A stretch of 9,062 bases of DNA from DAOPZC01 sp035353175 (GTDB lineage Bacteria > Verrucomicrobiota > Kiritimatiellia > RFP12 > UBA1067): positions 1 to 9,062 of the forward strand of contig DAOPZC010000114.1 of the NCBI GenBank assembly GCA_035353175.1, read 5' to 3'. Position numbers and translations under genes: made by a program. Shown piece after piece: positions 1-5,697 of the stretch (positions are counted from its first letter, which is position 1; each line of letters begins with the position of its first letter). The notes under the pieces are model-generated. The model searched no databases and was not told the DNA's origin. It saw only the letters and a program-made list of their open reading frames with translations.

Positions 1-130
1 CTCCTCGCCGGTCAGCGCCTTGACCTCGCCGATCCGCGTGATCGCGTTGGTCGCGTTGGTCGCGGCCGCGACCCGCGCAGCCAGCAGCAGGCAGGTCAGG
101 CTTATAAGATATGCCAATGCCCGTTTCACC
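1..130 (-). CDS. N-terminal part of an exported protein, possibly a sensor histidine kinase (runs off the left edge)
   Basis: Forty-three codons are visible, starting at a GTG at 128-130. The start is supported by a strong GGAGGT ribosome site at 139-144, 8 bases upstream. The first ~23 residues form a signal peptide or first membrane anchor: basic MKR, then a hydrophobic core with LLLAARVAAA and a likely cleavage near AAA/TNA. The mature part begins with two ATN units encoded by a 9-bp tandem repeat, then ITRIGEVKALTGEE. From memory of the family, a segment of the form 'EV+aLt.eEA' just after the signal peptide often opens the periplasmic sensor region of two-component histidine kinases in Verrucomicrobiota and relatives, so a sensor kinase is my best guess. 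Only the exported N-terminus is actually shown; another periplasmic protein with the same opening is equally compatible. Upstream lie a candidate promoter and a palindrome that may control it. Confidence 0.55.
44..61. repeat. 9-bp tandem repeat (two units) inside the left-edge gene
   Basis: GCGTTGGTC occurs twice head to tail at 44-52 and 53-61, followed by another GCG. On the minus strand it encodes the ATN-ATN duplication just after the signal peptide. The unit is a multiple of three, so the frame is kept. This looks like a slippage-type microduplication in a linker and is probably neutral. Confidence 0.8.
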
Positions 131-138
131 GTGCGGCA

Positions 139-144
139 CCTCCA
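139..144 (-). promoter_or_regulatory. Ribosome binding site of the left-edge gene
   Basis: GGAGGT on the minus strand lies 8 bases before a GTG codon. It is a near-ideal Shine-Dalgarno site and decides the non-ATG start at 128-130. Confidence 0.75.
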
Positions 145-180
145 TCGTTGGAATAGCGAAAGCATACTGGCTCGATTTCC

Positions 181-214
181 AAACGCCCATTGGCCAGGTG
201 GCCAATCGACGTTT
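181..214. promoter_or_regulatory. 34-bp interrupted palindrome, candidate operator
   Basis: On the plus strand the arms are AAACG (181-185) and ATTGGCCA (189-196), a GG centre (197-198), then TGGCCAAT (199-206) and CGTTT (210-214). All 13 arm bases pair perfectly, and the two 3-base gaps (186-188 and 207-209) are symmetric. The spacing suits a homodimeric DNA-binding protein touching successive grooves. It lies immediately downstream of the proposed -10 box (218-223) of the leftward promoter, covering the expected transcription start, which is a classical repressor position. It could instead act as a hairpin in the 5' leader, but it has no T-tract like that of a terminator. The binding protein is unknown. 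Confidence 0.5.
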
Positions 215-217
215 AAC

Positions 218-246
218 ATAATAAACTGATATTGTTTAAATATGAA
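218..246 (-). promoter_or_regulatory. Candidate sigma-70-type promoter for the left-edge gene
   Basis: Reading the minus strand, TTCATA (241-246, 4/6 match to the -35 consensus) is separated by 17 bases from TATTAT (218-223, 5/6 match to the -10 consensus). The surroundings are strongly AT-rich in an otherwise GC-rich window, including a near-repeat of GTTTAA at 211 and 234. Transcription would begin at about 211, inside the palindrome at 181-214, and reach the GTG start after roughly 80 bases. Confidence 0.45.
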
Positions 247-275
247 GTGAGTCAGGTATGGAGTCAACTCCCGAT

Positions 276-500
276 TCAGACAGGCCGCAATATTTGATGA
301 CCGTCGGCGGAACGGATCTCTTCTTCTGCGGAACAGACAACGGCGACTTCAAAGACCACATAGGAATTCCACCCCGAGTTCTCGCTCTCGGGTTTGAACT
401 GACTCCCGCCCGAGAAACCGGAAAAAAAGAGCGTGCCGTTCACTGGATACGGCGCGTCGTAACAGCCGGACAGATCCCCTCCCTCGGTTTCCGGCTCCGG
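276..500 (-). pseudogene. Unidentified open frame without a start, possible gene remnant
   Basis: Within the gene-free stretch 131-512, the minus strand is open for 74 codons between a TGA at 501-503 and a TGA at 276-278. The translation looks like real protein rather than an antisense shadow: it has mixed composition, many aromatics, G/S turns, and stretches such as YPVNGTLFFSGFSGGSQF and WNSYVVFEVAVV that suggest beta strands. There is no ATG in frame and no ribosome site before the few GTG/TTG codons. It starts 12 bases after the stop of the haem protein gene, so it may be the tail of a gene cut off by deletion, or chance. I do not recognise the family. The opposite strand is also open here and continues antisense across the next gene, which weakens the case. 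Confidence 0.25.
422..453 (-). terminator. Weak hairpin plus T-run downstream of the haem protein gene
   Basis: On the minus strand, GCCGT and ACGGC (449-453 and 435-439) can form a 5-bp stem with a 9-base loop. Six bases later there is a run of seven T (422-428). The short stem and the gap to the T-run make it a poor intrinsic terminator, but it is the only candidate I see after the stop at 513-515. Confidence 0.2.
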
Positions 501-512
501 TCAGAGCACCCG

Positions 513-3053
513 CTACTGCAGCACCGGACGCACCACCTCGCCGCGGGCCTGAGCCTGGATGTTCTCATCGTGCCCAAAGTAGGCGGCGTTGGACTCCATG
601 AAGAGCGCCAGTCGAAGCCGTTCTTCGTCAGTCAGCTTCACGTCGTGGTGGCCTTTCGCCAGCTGCGCGTGGAGCGGCGAAGCATAGGCCCCAAACTTGC
701 CGGGCTCGGTGTAGGGCTCGACGAACAGATCGCGCTGCACGCGTACGTTCTTCCAGTCGCCGCGGTAGGCCTTGCTGAAGTAGCTGACGTAAGGCACCAG
801 GCTGTAGAACGAGGTGTTGAACAGATACTTGTCCGCGGCGAAGTCGCCGCGACGCAAGTCCGGCATCCGTTCCTTGCGGTCCGCGCCGTGGCAGGAGACG
901 CACTTGGCGTCCAGCACCGTCTGCACGAGCCGCGGGTAGTTGAACGGGCACGAACCGTCCGGCCCCGGCGCGGGCACCGAAGGCGCCCGCCGCATCGCCA
1001 GCGGCGTCTCGCGCGACGGCGCGCGCGAAACCCCCACGCGCTGCTCGTGACAACCGTTGCACATCAGCGTCTCGCCCGGCGCGGTGTAAGTGGAGCTGCG
1101 CATCCCCTGCACAGCGCAACCCTTGTCGTCCACCGCATGAAAGAACACCTCCGCGCCGGCGGGCACCTCGAAATAGGCGCTGCCGTCGGACTCGACCGGT
1201 ACGGTGCCCAGCAGCTGGCGGCCGCAGAGCTGGTCGCACACCCCCAAGCGCGGGTTGCCCACATGGAACTTCACTTTGGGCAGCACCTGCCAGATGCGGA
1301 GCGCCTTGATCGCGGTGCCCTCGGGGAAGGGGTAGCGCGAATTGTTGACGTTGATCAGTCCCACCTTCGCCGTCTTGGGCAGCTGCTCCTTCGCCACCGG
1401 GTCAGGCTTCGCGCCGTCCGGCATGCGCGGCCGCCCCACCAGCGTGCCGTGCGTCAGGACAGGCGGCGACGGCCGAGCGCCGAGCGGCATCGGACTCAGA
1501 CAGGAGATCTGCGGATGGGTGTAAATCGTCTCTTTGTTGCCGAACGCGTCCACCAGCGTGATCGCATAGCGCCGCTTGGACCAGTCGATCCCGCCGTACT
1601 GCGCGTTCGCGTCCCCGTCGTAGACGCACAGGTGGTAGGTTTCGCTGAGCGGCCAGGGCGACGCGTAGGCACCGGAGCCTTTGGTCGAGTTGGTCGAGTT
1701 GTAGTACTCGGCTTCGGGCATCAGCTGGTCGGGCGTCAGGCGCTTGACTTGCGACATCTCGCCGTCGTCCGGCACGCCCGGGTCGATCACAATCAGCGAA
1801 CCCCGCGCCTCGGTATGGTGGCCGCACGCGGCCGCCACGTACTTCGACGAGCCCGGGATCGCCCGCACGTCCATCTCCATTTGCGGCGAGGTGCGCTCCG
1901 AGCGGCGCTCGTTGCCGTTGATCGAGCGCGGGTCGCGGCCGTCGGGATAGGTGACCCAAGCGTGGTGCGCCTGATTGAAGCCGCGGTCGACGTAGTCCCA
2001 GCGCGTATAGACGATCATGCCGTTATTGTCCACGCTCGGCTGCCACTCGTTGGTCTCATGCGGGCTGAGGCAGACGATGTCCGAGCCGTCCTCGAACATC
2101 GAGTGGAGCGTGAAGGTCGGCACTTCGCGCGCGTGGCAGCGGCCGAAGCCGCCGCGCCGCTCGGAGATGAAAGCGATACGCCCGTTCGGCAGCCAGCAGG
2201 GATCGAAGTCGTTCACGATGCCGTCCGTCAACTGCACCAGGCCGGAGCCGTCCGCGTTGCAGCGGAAGAGATGGAAGGTGGTGCGCTCGTTCCAGACGCG
2301 GATCTGCGGCTCGCCGTCGGTGTACGCAAAGAGGATCTGACGGCCGTCGTACGAGACGTCAGGCGAGAGGTACCCGCCGTTTCCGAGCTTCTGTCCTTTG
2401 CGCGCGCCCGCCTCGACCACCGAGCCGGCGATCAGATTGCGCGCCGCGGGCGCGTCGGACCACGGGCTCTCCAGCACATAGAGGCCGTTCCCCTGCGTGG
2501 TGCCGTGGCAGGTGGCGTGGAAACCAAAATACTGGTCGCACATGTGTACGCCCCAATTTAGCTCGTGGGGCGGCAGAGCCTCCCGCGTAATGAAGAGGAT
2601 TTTCGTGACCGGCTTCAACAGGGGATTGGCGAAGGCAATCTTGCGCCGCAGCGTCCGGACCTCGGCGAACAGGCCGCGCCGCGCCGCCTCATCCGTCACC
2701 GGCACGGTGCGCGCAGCCTGTTCCAGCTCGGCCAGACGCGAAGCGTGAGCGGAGAGGTCGACCTGTCCCTTCAAGTCATCGTACAGCGCCCGCGTGCGCC
2801 GCGTCACCACGTCCAAGGGATCGCGGTCCTCCGGCAGGATCGTCGCCTGGCGGTTGAATGCCTGCGCCGCGCGCGCCGCCTCGTCGGCAACTCCCTCGCG
2901 CGTCTCCGGCTTCTGCGTCATCTCGCGCACCAGCAGGCGGAACTCCTTCGCCGCATCCGCGCCGTACCGCGCCGCCGGGTCTTCCGCTCCCCCAGCCACC
3001 AGCACCGCCAGCACCACACCCCACGTGAAACCGATCATCCGTTTCGTCTTCAT
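513..3053 (-). CDS. Exported hydrazine-synthase-alpha-like propeller protein with two c-type haem sites
   Basis: This encodes an 846-residue protein. The start is the ATG at 3051-3053, because it has GAGGGA 8 bases upstream and opens directly into a signal peptide (MKTKRMIGFTWGVVLAVLVAGG). A further ATG 16 codons upstream would bury that signal behind an arginine-rich leader. Residues ~25-140 are charged and probably helical. From ~150 comes a beta-propeller-like part with TolB/PD40-type strands: SPDVSYDGRQILFAY at ~230, PCWLPNGRIAFISERRGG at ~285, and QPSVDNNGMIVYTRW at ~338. The C-terminal part has two CXXCH motifs, CNGCH (665-669) and CVSCH (718-722), so two covalent haems c are expected in the periplasm. 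This order is that of the family named after the hydrazine synthase alpha subunit, which is widespread in Planctomycetes and Verrucomicrobia with unknown function. Hydrazine synthesis should not be assumed, since no beta/gamma subunit gene is in view. It is divergent from the IclR/AraC regulator. Confidence 0.85.
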   Translation of the reverse strand: MKTKRMIGFTWGVVLAVLVAGGAEDPAARYGADAAKEFRLLVREMTQKPETREGVADEAARAAQAFNRQATILPEDRDPLDVVTRRTRALYDDLKGQVDLSAHASRLAELEQAARTVPVTDEAARRGLFAEVRTLRRKIAFANPLLKPVTKILFITREALPPHELNWGVHMCDQYFGFHATCHGTTQGNGLYVLESPWSDAPAARNLIAGSVVEAGARKGQKLGNGGYLSPDVSYDGRQILFAYTDGEPQIRVWNERTTFHLFRCNADGSGLVQLTDGIVNDFDPCWLPNGRIAFISERRGGFGRCHAREVPTFTLHSMFEDGSDIVCLSPHETNEWQPSVDNNGMIVYTRWDYVDRGFNQAHHAWVTYPDGRDPRSINGNERRSERTSPQMEMDVRAIPGSSKYVAAACGHHTEARGSLIVIDPGVPDDGEMSQVKRLTPDQLMPEAEYYNSTNSTKGSGAYASPWPLSETYHLCVYDGDANAQYGGIDWSKRRYAITLVDAFGNKETIYTHPQISCLSPMPLGARPSPPVLTHGTLVGRPRMPDGAKPDPVAKEQLPKTAKVGLINVNNSRYPFPEGTAIKALRIWQVLPKVKFHVGNPRLGVCDQLCGRQLLGTVPVESDGSAYFEVPAGAEVFFHAVDDKGCAVQGMRSSTYTAPGETLMCNGCHEQRVGVSRAPSRETPLAMRRAPSVPAPGPDGSCPFNYPRLVQTVLDAKCVSCHGADRKERMPDLRRGDFAADKYLFNTSFYSLVPYVSYFSKAYRGDWKNVRVQRDLFVEPYTEPGKFGAYASPLHAQLAKGHHDVKLTDEERLRLALFMESNAAYFGHDENIQAQARGEVVRPVLQ
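1681..1698. repeat. 9-bp tandem repeat in the haem protein gene
   Basis: TTGGTCGAG occurs twice in a row (1681-1689, 1690-1698). On the coding (minus) strand it gives NST-NST within the segment YYNSTNSTKGSG, probably a surface loop between propeller strands. The frame is preserved. Confidence 0.8.
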
Positions 3054-3061
3054 CGTTCCAT

Positions 3062-3067
3062 TCCCTC
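3062..3067 (-). promoter_or_regulatory. Ribosome binding site of the haem protein gene
   Basis: GAGGGA on the minus strand lies 8 bases before the ATG at 3051-3053. It selects this start over the in-frame ATG at 3099-3101. Confidence 0.65.
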
Positions 3068-3099
3068 GGCGGGTGCGCCGTCGGCCGCGCCCTGTGTTC

Positions 3100-3120
3100 A
3101 TTCGAATTAATATACCTCAT
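3100..3120 (-). promoter_or_regulatory. AT-rich patch, possible -10 region for the haem protein gene
   Basis: On the minus strand this patch contains GGTATATTAATTCGAAT, with TATATT as a possible -10 box and an 8-bp perfect palindrome ATTCGAAT at 3100-3107. No convincing -35 box is present at 16-18 bases upstream, so the promoter may depend on an activator. The nearby AraC-family regulator is a candidate. Confidence 0.3.
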
Positions 3121-3181
3121 TCAAACAGATGCCGCCGAGTTCGTCTACCTCGCCCATGACAAAATCCAGCCTCCAAAAAGT

Positions 3182-3197
3182 TGACAATCTGACAATC
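3182..3197. repeat. Tandem 8-bp repeat TGACAATC in the divergent control region
   Basis: TGACAATC occurs twice without a gap (3182-3189, 3190-3197), ending 3 bases before the -35 box of the regulator's promoter. AraC-family proteins often bind direct repeats beside or overlapping the -35 box, so this is a candidate site for autoregulation or for control of the divergent gene. AraC half-sites are usually longer and about two helical turns apart, so the match to that habit is incomplete. Confidence 0.4.
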
Positions 3198-3200
3198 TTC

Positions 3201-3229
3201 TTGAGCTGCCGCGAAGCGTGGCCTATACT
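3201..3229 (+). promoter_or_regulatory. Sigma-70-type promoter of the IclR/AraC regulator
   Basis: TTGAGC (3201-3206, 4/6 with an intact TTGA) is followed after 17 bases by TATACT (3224-3229, 5/6). The expected transcript start near 3236 gives a leader of about 20 bases, just enough for the GAGAG ribosome site at 3246-3250. A better -35 hexamer, TTGACA at 3181, is too far from this -10 box to pair with it. Confidence 0.55.
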
Positions 3230-3256
3230 GTGACCATCGGAAAATGAGAGTTGCCT

Positions 3257-4177
3257 GTGCGCTACGAAACGCTGAAAACGATTGCGATTCCTTACCTGCT
3301 CGCCATCCAAGACCGGATGACGGAGACCTTCGGCCTTTCCGTGCTCGACGAGCGCCGGATCAAAAACCTGATCCTGTACAGCCTCCGCGGGCCCGATTAC
3401 AGCTGTTTCAGCTTCGCGGAGAAGACCGCGACACCCCTGCACACCTCCGCTCCCGGCAAAGCGCTGGTAGCAAACCTGCCGGAAAAGCGCCGCGCCGCGC
3501 TGCTCAACCGGATGACCTTCGAGCGTCTCACACCCAACACCATCACCGACCGCAAGGTTTACGAAAAGAGACTGGCGCGCATCCGGCGGGAAGGCTATGC
3601 CACAGACATCGCGGAGGAACTCATCTGCTGCCACTGCGGCGGCGTCGTCATCCGCGACCCGCACGGCAACCTCGCGGACGCGCTCTGGCTCTCGGGAATC
3701 GACAAGCGACTTCCCCCGAAGACGCTGCTCGCCAACATCCGGCACCTGCAGGGCGCAGCCAAAAAGATCGAAGAAGCGCTAATGCGCTGCAGCGCGAGGG
3801 AGTGCCCAGCCACCCCCCAGTCGCCCTGCGTGGCCCTCGCGCGCGAATTCCTGCAGAAGAACGTCTGCCAGACCGTTCGTTACGCCGACCTCGCCAAGGC
3901 CTGCCGCGTCAGCTACTCAACGCTCCGCTCCCGCTTTCGCAAGGAAACCGGGCTCTCGCTCGGCAGCTACCACACCGCCTTGCGGATCGACGAGGCCACC
4001 CGGTTGCTGATGGAAACGCGCCTCCCCGTCACCGCAATCGCCCTCCGGCTGGCCTTCTACGATCAGAAGCATTTCTCGGCCTTCTTCAAGCGCAAGACCG
4101 GACTCTCGCCCCTCGCCTACCGCAAACAGAAGGAACAGAACTACGCGAGCGCTTCAGGATCGACCAGGTCGAATTAA
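3257..4177 (+). CDS. Transcription regulator: IclR-type effector domain fused to AraC-type DNA-binding domain
   Basis: This encodes 306 residues. I choose the GTG at 3257 because GAGAG lies 6 bases upstream; a TTG at 3251 is also in frame but leaves only one base after that site. Residues ~1-170 match the ligand-binding half of IclR regulators: HTSAPGKAL (62-70), TPNTITD (92-98), REGYATDIAEE (111-121), then a domain-closing DPHGNLADALWLSGI. The usual N-terminal winged helix of IclR is missing. Residues ~193-291 are an AraC-type double helix-turn-helix, with ADLAKACRVSYSTLRSRFRK for the first and TAIALRLAFYDQKHFSAFFK for the second, ending with GLSPLAYRK. The protein should be a cytoplasmic regulator binding a small metabolite, probably a sugar or aromatic acid. 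It is divergent from the haem protein gene and convergent with the GH5 gene. A CCHC cluster (124-127) sits in the effector domain. Confidence 0.88.
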   Translation: MRYETLKTIAIPYLLAIQDRMTETFGLSVLDERRIKNLILYSLRGPDYSCFSFAEKTATPLHTSAPGKALVANLPEKRRAALLNRMTFERLTPNTITDRKVYEKRLARIRREGYATDIAEELICCHCGGVVIRDPHGNLADALWLSGIDKRLPPKTLLANIRHLQGAAKKIEEALMRCSARECPATPQSPCVALAREFLQKNVCQTVRYADLAKACRVSYSTLRSRFRKETGLSLGSYHTALRIDEATRLLMETRLPVTAIALRLAFYDQKHFSAFFKRKTGLSPLAYRKQKEQNYASASGSTRSN

Positions 4178-4289
4178 CCGTCCACCCTCCTGAAGGCTCA
4201 ATGTTCCCTTTGCAGTATCGCTGAAATGCCCCATCCAGACCCGACAACGGTTGCACAACCCGCCCTTGTCTGCAGGCAGCGCGCGTCCG

Positions 4290-4379
4290 AAGTTGAGCGT
4301 CGGCTTCTGCAACCAGAAATACTTTTCCGCATTATTCAAACGGAAGCAAGGTCTCGCCCCGCTCGCCAGCCGCAAGCGC
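4290..4379 (+). pseudogene. Remnant of a second AraC-type DNA-binding domain
   Basis: Translating from 4290 gives about 30 residues containing VGFCNQKYFSALFKRKQG followed by LAPLASRKRA. This matches the last helix-turn-helix and end of an AraC domain. The intact neighbour ending at 4177 has AFYDQKHFSAFFKRKTG and LSPLAYRKQ at the same place. Only the C-terminal piece remains: the sequence before it (from 4251) has no AraC likeness, and the first helix-turn-helix and any sensor domain are absent. The DNA differs from the neighbour's at many positions, so it is an old or independent paralogue rather than a fresh tandem copy. The frame stays open to 4433, running antisense over the 3' end of the GH5 gene. 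It has no plausible start and is probably not functional. Confidence 0.7.
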
Positions 4380-4404
4380 GCAGCGCACAGCGCTGCTACT
4401 TTTC
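4380..4404 (+). terminator. GC hairpin with T-rich tail between the convergent regulator and GH5 genes
   Basis: GCAGCGC (4380-4386) and GCGCTGC (4390-4396) form a perfect 7-bp stem with an ACA loop. On the plus strand it is followed by TACTTTTCT. This resembles an intrinsic terminator for rightward transcription from the regulator. In the leftward direction the hairpin begins at the last base of the GH5 stop codon but has no T-run after it. The U-tract is short and broken, so termination may be partial. Confidence 0.4.
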
Positions 4405-5652
4405 TCCAAGCGGTAGCACGTCGCCCTGAATAATCGACAGCATGCGCGGCGACAAGATCTGCCTTTTGTCGTCGTCCACGAGGCTGAACCGGTTGCCGTC
4501 GTTCGGCGTGCTGAGATAGTTCCAGACGGCATAAGAGATGCCGTGCTCCTTCAACAACAGGATCACGTCGTTCATCCAATTCTCGCGCGAGGTCATGTCG
4601 GCGTGCCGGATCGTCCCGAACTCGCCGCACCAGAGAATCTTGTCCGGATGCTTTTTCACGAATTCGAAGGCCGGCTGAAGCCACTCCCGCAGAACCTTGG
4701 CGTCCATCCGCTGATAAGTGGAATATGGGTTCTTCGCGCCCTCGACGAACCGCTTGTAGTCGCGGTAGCGCTCGATGTCGCCCGGATAAGGCATCGCCCG
4801 ATTGTAATAGAGCGGCCCCGGCTGCAAAACCCCGCGCTGATGCGTGAACTCGAACGGGCCGTAGAAGTGGAAGGTGTAGATCACGTTCTCGTCGTCAAAC
4901 AGCTGCAGGTCGTTGAGTTTGTCGCAACTGTTCCAGCAGGTACTGCCGACGATGATCTTGCGCGTCGGGTTGACCTTGCGGATTTCCTGAATCGTCCGCG
5001 CAACCAGAGCGTTCCACGTTTTCGGATCGACATTCTTGACCTCATTGAGCAGCTCAAACACGACGCTGTTGTCGGCGTGGTAGCGCCGCTCGAACGCCAT
5101 CCAGAAGGCGACGAACCGGTTCTGCAATTCGGCGTCGTCCAGCAAGTTGACAGGCGACGGCACATCGCAGTAGTTGCCGACCGCCTTGTGCAGATTCAGC
5201 ACCACGTTCAGCTTATACTCGTGACACCACGCGACAAAGTTGTCGACGCACCGGAAGGTCCGCTCGCAGTAAACGTACGGCTTCTCCTCCAGCACGATCT
5301 GATCGAAGCCGACCCGGATATGATCGGCACCGAACGACGCTATGTTCCGCACGTCGTCCTTCGTGATGTACGTTTCGAAGTGCTCGTAGTCGCCCGGCGA
5401 CAGCGTCATCTTCCACTTGTCCGGCAGGACGTTGAAGCGCTTGTAGTTGGTCAGCCAGCCGCCGATGCCCATGCCGTGCTCGAAGCCCACGAACGGCTTG
5501 GCCTGCACTTTCGGCGGGTTCGCGTCCGCCGCCGCGGGCGCGCTCTGCGCAGCCGCATCGGCTATCCCCAATCCCCAACACGCCAGCAGCAGAGCACCAC
5601 CCCGGCTCATCCGATCCCATTTCGCGTAACTCGCTTGAGCACCTTTATTCAT
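4396..5652 (-). CDS. Exported glycoside hydrolase family 5 enzyme (endoglucanase type)
   Basis: This encodes a 418-residue retaining glycosidase. The ATG at 5650-5652 is chosen for the AGAGGA site 4 bases upstream and the signal peptide that follows. An ATG 14 codons earlier (5692-5694) lacks a ribosome site, and a later one at residue 14 (MSRGGALLLACWGLG) would give a shorter signal. Cleavage is likely near residues 33-36 (ADAAAQS), followed by an A/P-rich linker. The catalytic domain starts at ~54 with GFEHGMGIGGWL. The acid/base is Glu204 in FELLNEVKN, the conserved YTFHFYGP has His262 and Tyr264, and the nucleophile is Glu344 in WCGEFG. Late elements such as AVWNYL also fit GH5. The likely reaction is endo-hydrolysis of a beta-1,4-linked or mixed-linkage glucan or mannan; the subfamily cannot be named by eye. 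It is the last gene of the leftward series, 45 bp after GH16. Confidence 0.88.
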   Translation of the reverse strand: MNKGAQASYAKWDRMSRGGALLLACWGLGIADAAAQSAPAAADANPPKVQAKPFVGFEHGMGIGGWLTNYKRFNVLPDKWKMTLSPGDYEHFETYITKDDVRNIASFGADHIRVGFDQIVLEEKPYVYCERTFRCVDNFVAWCHEYKLNVVLNLHKAVGNYCDVPSPVNLLDDAELQNRFVAFWMAFERRYHADNSVVFELLNEVKNVDPKTWNALVARTIQEIRKVNPTRKIIVGSTCWNSCDKLNDLQLFDDENVIYTFHFYGPFEFTHQRGVLQPGPLYYNRAMPYPGDIERYRDYKRFVEGAKNPYSTYQRMDAKVLREWLQPAFEFVKKHPDKILWCGEFGTIRHADMTSRENWMNDVILLLKEHGISYAVWNYLSTPNDGNRFSLVDDDKRQILSPRMLSIIQGDVLPLGEK

Positions 5653-5697
5653 AATTTCCTCTTTTTCTGCGTTCAGTTGGATGACATGTTTCACGGA

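Noticed and set aside
377..398. A CCCGAG/CTCGGG hairpin in the gap left of the haem protein gene
   Set aside because: The stem is 6 bp with an 8-base loop and no T-run follows on either strand, so it is not supported as a terminator.
258..2561. A 767-codon open frame on the plus strand
   Set aside because: It is antisense to the haem protein gene for almost its whole length. Its composition is dominated by R, V, A, H and L as expected from the reverse of GC-rich codons, and it has no domain likeness or good ribosome site. The opposite strand holds a signal peptide, propeller strands and two CXXCH motifs.
513..3053. Evidence for anammox metabolism
   Set aside because: The family name comes from hydrazine synthase alpha, but such proteins are widespread in non-anammox PVC bacteria and no partner subunit is present in the window.
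3107..3745. A 212-codon minus-strand frame that enters the divergent control region
   Set aside because: Most of it is the reverse of the regulator's effector domain. Its tail in the control region overlaps the promoter of the regulator, and no start signal or family likeness was seen.
3244..4224. A plus-strand frame overlapping the regulator gene in another phase, starting at an ATG
   Set aside because: Its translation is rich in R, P, H and A without motifs. The competing frame from 3257 has two recognisable domains, so the ATG at 3244 is not the true start.
5653..5694. An upstream start for GH5 at the ATG 5692-5694
   Set aside because: It has no ribosome site and would place a charged 14-residue leader before the signal peptide. 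The start at 5652 has AGAGGA upstream.
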